Source of the DNA: Streptosporangiaceae bacterium
Lineage (GTDB): Bacteria; Actinomycetota; Actinomycetes; Streptosporangiales; Streptosporangiaceae
Direction of reading: 5' to 3'
DNA length: 64,000 nucleotides
Assembly (NCBI GenBank): GCA_025964695.1
Contig: JAOPYK010000074.1
Location: forward strand, 95,208 to 159,207
Shown here: positions 60,933-64,000 of the stretch, in pieces
Layout: every line of letters begins with the position of its first letter
How positions within the stretch are numbered: position 1 is the stretch's first letter
Position numbers and translations under genes: made by a program
The notes under the pieces: generated by a model
The model's input: the letters and a program-made list of their open reading frames with translations, nothing else
Database searches by the model: none
What the model was told of the DNA's origin: nothing

Positions 60933-61802
60933 TCAGAAACCCAGATAGGCGCGGCGGAGCTGGTCGTCTCCGGCGATCCGGTGGGCGTCGTCGTCGATGA
61001 CGACCTCGCCCAGGTTGAGCACGACGGCCCGGTCGGCGATGGACAGCGCGCTGCGGGCGTTCTGCTCGACCAGCAGCACCGTGTAGCCGCTCTCGTCCCG
61101 CAGCCGGCGCAACACGGTCATGATCTGCGCGACCACCCGAGGCGCCAGCCCCAGGGAGGGCTCGTCGAGCAACAGCACGCTGGGCCGGCACATCAGGGCC
61201 CGGCCGATCGCCAGCATCTGGCGCTCGCCCCCCGACAGCGTGGTGGCGGTGCGGCGGCGCCGTTCGTACAGCACCGGGAACAGCTCAAAAACTGTGCTCA
61301 TGGCCTCGCTTCGCTCGGCGGCTCGGGACGCCCTGGAGGCGGTGGCCTCCCTCGTCACGTGCTCGCTCGTCCCTCGCTGCGCGCGCTCCTCAGTCCGGCC
61401 GCCGCCGCGCCCCTCGCGGCTCATGGCCTCGCTTCGCTCGGCGGCTCGGGACGCCCTGGAGGCGGTGGCCTTGCGCCCCTGGCGGCGGATCAGGCCGCCG
61501 AGGCGGAGGTTCTCCTCGACGGTCAGCTCGGTGATGATGCCGCGTCCCTCGGGTACGTGGGCGAGGCCCATGCGGCTGATGTCCTCGACCCGGCCGGCGG
61601 TGATGGTGCGCCCGTTGTAGGTGATGGACCCGGAGACGGGCCGCACCAGCCCGCTGACGGTGCGCAGCAGCGTGGACTTTCCCGCGCCGTTCGCGCCGAG
61701 CACCGCGGTGATGGCGCCCTTCGCCGCGGTGAGGGTGACGTCGCTGAGCGCCCGTACGGCTCCGTACCGGACCGTCACGTCACGGAGTTCGAGTGCGGTC
61801 AT
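60933..61802 (-). CDS. Branched-chain amino acid-type ABC transporter ATPase (LivF-like) with an in-frame repeat insertion
   Basis: A 289-residue ATPase, about 50 residues longer than usual LivF (about 235). Walker A LGANGAGKSTLL (35-46), signature LSGGERQML (189-197) and Walker B LLLDEPSLGLA are intact, with the family's LLVEQN. Between the Q-loop region and the signature, residues about 111-169 are an insertion with two copies of ATASRASRAAERSEAMS (112-128 and 153-169), encoded by two 53-bp direct repeats. VFELFPVLYERRR then resumes the normal sequence. The gene stays in frame, so it may be functional. Its start overlaps LivG as ATGA. Confidence 0.93.
   Translation of the reverse strand: MTALELRDVTVRYGAVRALSDVTLTAAKGAITAVLGANGAGKSTLLRTVSGLVRPVSGSITYNGRTITAGRVEDISRMGLAHVPEGRGIITELTVEENLRLGGLIRRQGRKATASRASRAAERSEAMSREGRGGGRTEERAQRGTSEHVTREATASRASRAAERSEAMSTVFELFPVLYERRRRTATTLSGGERQMLAIGRALMCRPSVLLLDEPSLGLAPRVVAQIMTVLRRLRDESGYTVLLVEQNARSALSIADRAVVLNLGEVVIDDDAHRIAGDDQLRRAYLGF
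61296..61471. repeat. Two 53-bp direct repeats of a palindromic element inserted in livF
   Basis: The 53 bases beginning GCTCATGGCCTCGCTTCGCT occur at 61296-61348 and 61419-61471, exactly 123 bp apart (a multiple of three). The CTCGCTTCGCTCGGCGGCTC part is rich in GAGCGAAGCGAG-like inverted motifs. The 70 bases between the copies hold further GCTCGCTCGTCCCTCGC-type segments. The repeats keep livF open in frame. Confidence 0.9.
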
Positions 61803-62671
61803 CCGCTGGTCTCCTCGCTGGTCTCCTTCTCGGTCTTCTTGTCGGTTTCCTTGTCGGTCTCCTCGCCGGTCACCGGAAGGACCTCTTCACCGAGGTAGGC
61901 GGTGACCACCGCGGGGTCGTCGCGGATCTCCGCGGGAGTGCCGTGTGCGATGAGGCGGCCGAAGTCGAGCACGGCGACGTCGTCGCAGACCTCCATCACC
62001 AGGTCCATGTGGTGCTCGACCAGGACCACGGACATGCCTGGCCCGTCCTGCCCGGAAGGGGCCGGGGACGAGGTGAGGGAGCGCACCAGCTCTCCCAGCT
62101 CCCGGATCTCCTCGGCGGACAGGCCCGCCGCCGGCTCGTCGAGGAGGATCAGCTCGGGTTCGGCGGCCAGGGCCCGGGCGAGGGCCACCCGTTTCCGTAC
62201 GCCATAGGACAGTTCACCGGGGAACCGGTCGGCGGCGTCCACCACGCCGAGGGCCGCGAGCCGCGCCAGGGCACTGGAGCGGAGAGCGGCCTCGTCCCGG
62301 TCGGCGCGTGGCAGCGCGAGCAGCGCCGACGGCATCCCGGTCCGGGCGCGGCGGCCGGCCCCCGTCATGACGTTCTCGGCCACGGTGAGCCCGGGGAACA
62401 GGCCGAGCCCCTGCAGGGTGCGGGCGATGCCGAGCCGCGAAAGCTCGTGCGGTCGGTGCCGGCTCAGGGTCCGGCCCTTCCATCGCAGCGTGCCCTGCTG
62501 TGGCCGGACGAAGCCGCAGACCACGTTGAACAGCGTCGTCTTGCCGGCGCCGTTGGGGCCGATCACTCCGATGACCCGCCCCGCCGGTACCCGCAGCGAG
62601 ACGTCGTCGAGGGCCACCAGGCCGGCGAACCGGACCGTCACTCCGGAGAGTTCCAGCAGGGGAGCTGCCAT
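61799..62671 (-). CDS. Branched-chain amino acid-type ABC transporter ATPase (LivG-like)
   Basis: A 290-residue ATPase. Walker A IGPNGAGKTTLFNVV, the signature region LSYGVRKRVALARAL (an LSYG variant common in LivG), Walker B LILLDEPAAGLS and the H-loop VEHHMDLVMEVCD are present. The C-terminus ends with a charged tail (EETDKETDKKTEKETSEET) encoded by a 12-bp-like repeat. Its stop overlaps LivF (ATGA). It follows the acyl-CoA ligase by about 50 bp, so the ligase likely leads the operon. Confidence 0.94.
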   Translation of the reverse strand: MAAPLLELSGVTVRFAGLVALDDVSLRVPAGRVIGVIGPNGAGKTTLFNVVCGFVRPQQGTLRWKGRTLSRHRPHELSRLGIARTLQGLGLFPGLTVAENVMTGAGRRARTGMPSALLALPRADRDEAALRSSALARLAALGVVDAADRFPGELSYGVRKRVALARALAAEPELILLDEPAAGLSAEEIRELGELVRSLTSSPAPSGQDGPGMSVVLVEHHMDLVMEVCDDVAVLDFGRLIAHGTPAEIRDDPAVVTAYLGEEVLPVTGEETDKETDKKTEKETSEETSG

Positions 62672-62720
62672 CGGTTCCTCATCTCGACATCGACCAGCAC
62701 GGTCGCCGGGCGGGGAAGGT

Positions 62721-64000
62721 TCAGTGGTCCGATCGGGGCGGGTGGTCCGGTAGCAGGTCGTCGCGGATCAGCCGCTTGAGCACCTTGCCGCCGGGGTTGC
62801 GCGGAAGCGGATCGGCCCGTATGGCCACGTACTGAGGGACCTTGAAGTCCGCGAGCCGTCCGGAAAGATGGGCGAGCACGGCGTCGACGTCGACGCCGCC
62901 GGGCATGGGGACGATGACCGCGCCGACCTTCTCGCCCATGACCTCGTCGGGTACTCCGACGACCGCGGCCTCGAAGACCCCGGGCGCCCCGGCCAGCGCG
63001 TTCTCGACCTCGACGCAGTAGACGTTCTCCCCGCCTCGGTTGATCATGTCCTTGGCCCGGTCGACGATGTGGACCAGGCCGTCCTCGTCGATCCGGGCGA
63101 TGTCGCCGGTGCGCAGCCAGCCGCCGGCGAAGGCCTCGTCGGTCGCCTCGGGCTTGTTCCAGTAGCCCGCGACGACGTTGGGCCCGCGGATCAGCAGCTC
63201 ACCAACGCCCTTCTCGTCGAAGAGGTCGTCGAGCCGCAGATCGCAGACCGGCACCGGGAAGCCCACCGAGTCGGCGTGCTCGACGGCGTACTCGTGCGGC
63301 AGGTAGGTGGTCAGGCTGGAGGTCTCGGTCAGCCCGAACCCGTTGCCCACCCGGGCCTGCGGGAACGCCTCCTTGATCCGGCCGACCAGCTCCGGCGCGA
63401 TGGGCGCTCCGCCGTAGGACAGGAAACGGACGGCGGAGACGTCGATGCCGGAGAAGCCGGGGGAGTTGATGGCCAGCCAGTAGATCGCGGGCACGGTGGT
63501 CAGCACGTCGATGTGCTCGTCCTCGATCGCCCGCAGGAAGGCGTTGACCTCGAACTGCGGCATGATCACCGTCGTGCCGCCGAGATAGCACGCCACCAGA
63601 AGCTGGCTGTTGCAGCCCGTCACATGGAACAGCGGTACGGAGACCAGCGTCCGGATCGGATCCCCTCGGGAGATGCCGATGGCCCGTCGGCAGCTCTCGC
63701 AGTTGGACAGGAAGTTCGCGTGGGTGGTGATCGCGCCCTTGGGGAACCCGGTCGTGCCGCTGGTGTACTGAATGTTGACCGGGTCGTCGGCGGTGAGCCC
63801 GCGCGCGATCTCCGCCAGCCGGGACGCGTCTGCGGTACGGCCGGTTTCGAGCAGGTCCCACCACTCCGGGCGTCCGATCAGCAGGACGTCGCGCAGCGCC
63901 TTGGCCGACGGCCGTACCTCCTCGATCATGGCGGCGTAGTCGGAGGTCTTGAAGCTCGGCGTGGCGATCAGCGTCCGGATGCCGGCCTGGGTCAGCACGT
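62721..64000 (-). CDS. AMP-forming acyl-CoA ligase (partial, N-terminus beyond the window)
   Basis: At least 425 residues of an acyl-CoA synthetase; the 5' end lies past base 64000. The AMP-binding motif is IQYTSGTTGFPKGAITTH, followed by the acyl-pocket region VGNGFGLTETSS, the GYWNKPEATDEAF-GGWLRTGD hinge, and the C-terminal Lys in NPGGKVLKRLI. It activates a carboxylic acid to its CoA thioester. Standing at the head of the LivGFHMK operon, it suggests the transporter imports the same acid, perhaps an aromatic or branched carboxylate rather than an amino acid (inference). Confidence 0.93.
   Translation of the reverse strand, partial: VLTQAGIRTLIATPSFKTSDYAAMIEEVRPSAKALRDVLLIGRPEWWDLLETGRTADASRLAEIARGLTADDPVNIQYTSGTTGFPKGAITTHANFLSNCESCRRAIGISRGDPIRTLVSVPLFHVTGCNSQLLVACYLGGTTVIMPQFEVNAFLRAIEDEHIDVLTTVPAIYWLAINSPGFSGIDVSAVRFLSYGGAPIAPELVGRIKEAFPQARVGNGFGLTETSSLTTYLPHEYAVEHADSVGFPVPVCDLRLDDLFDEKGVGELLIRGPNVVAGYWNKPEATDEAFAGGWLRTGDIARIDEDGLVHIVDRAKDMINRGGENVYCVEVENALAGAPGVFEAAVVGVPDEVMGEKVGAVIVPMPGGVDVDAVLAHLSGRLADFKVPQYVAIRADPLPRNPGGKVLKRLIRDDLLPDHPPRSDH

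Noticed and set aside
61296..61471. The direct repeats as a CRISPR array
   Set aside because: Only two copies, inside a protein-coding gene, with a spacer that itself consists of related repeat sequence, and no cas genes nearby.

Overview
The window is 64 kb of very GC-rich DNA with dense, strongly third-position-biased coding, GTG/TTG starts, and a gene repertoire typical of high-GC Actinobacteria: F420-linked oxidoreductases, SbcCD, ROK and LysR regulators, class I PPK2, DivIVA-type proteins and CaiB/BaiF transferases. The mix (SWIM/DUF5691/MoxR/DUF5682/VWA cluster, many acyl-CoA and oxygenase genes) suggests a Streptosporangiaceae-like chromosome. That placement is an inference. I see no rRNA, tRNA, CRISPR array, transposase or replication origin.

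Layout. 0-7.9 kb: a scrambled ECF sigma-factor relic, an F420-type reductase plus epimerase pair, an aldehyde dehydrogenase, a divergent DUF2000/AraC pair, an aspartyl-protease lipoprotein, a split RibD-like deaminase/reductase pair and an MBL-fold hydrolase. 7.9-12.5 kb: sbcD-sbcC and a small coupled ORF. 12.8-23 kb: secreted GDPD, Cpn10-like protein and trypsin-like protease, aspartate aminotransferase, SDR, PPK2, secreted esterase, a ROK/SemiSWEET/HAD sugar locus and an ArsR-CDF zinc locus. 23-31.6 kb: a six-gene minus-strand operon SWIM zinc finger - DUF5691 - MoxR AAA ATPase - DUF5682 - VWA - acidic protein. This is the best candidate for a poorly characterised multi-protein system. 31.6-36.1 kb: gene relics, an M50-like peptidase, an acyltransferase and a membrane-anchored unknown. 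36.2-53.5 kb is a catabolic region: AMACR-like racemase, acyl-CoA dehydrogenase, a 2-methylfumaryl-CoA isomerase-like transferase, secreted lipase, fused BCCP-carboxyltransferase, Baeyer-Villiger-type monooxygenase, SBP-VWA fusion, PLP desulfhydrase, F420-dependent LLM oxidoreductase, and an operon of PhyH dioxygenase - phosphotriesterase-like hydrolase - P450 - SDR. 53.5-57.6 kb: a four-repeat DivIVA-like protein, a GT-C membrane protein, a Gfo/Idh oxidoreductase and two more relics. 57.6-64 kb: a branched-chain-type ABC transporter operon (LivK, M, H, F, G order from the distal end) behind an AMP-forming acyl-CoA ligase cut by the window edge.

How the parts fit. Four dispersed promoters (epimerase/F420 reductase, aldehyde dehydrogenase, the 47.86 kb unknown, and the LLM/PhyH divergent pair) carry related CAAGC-type operators resembling TetR/KstR2-class sites. 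This suggests one regulator controls a scattered lipid- or terpenoid-type catabolic regulon. The ABC transporter plus acyl-CoA ligase could import and activate a carboxylic acid that feeds the same acyl-CoA enzymes.

Another theme is decay. At least five truncated gene relics (ECF sigma, PaiB-like, HNH, DUF1707, LysR) sit in the gaps between intact genes, and a repeated element has been accommodated in frame inside the LivF ATPase.
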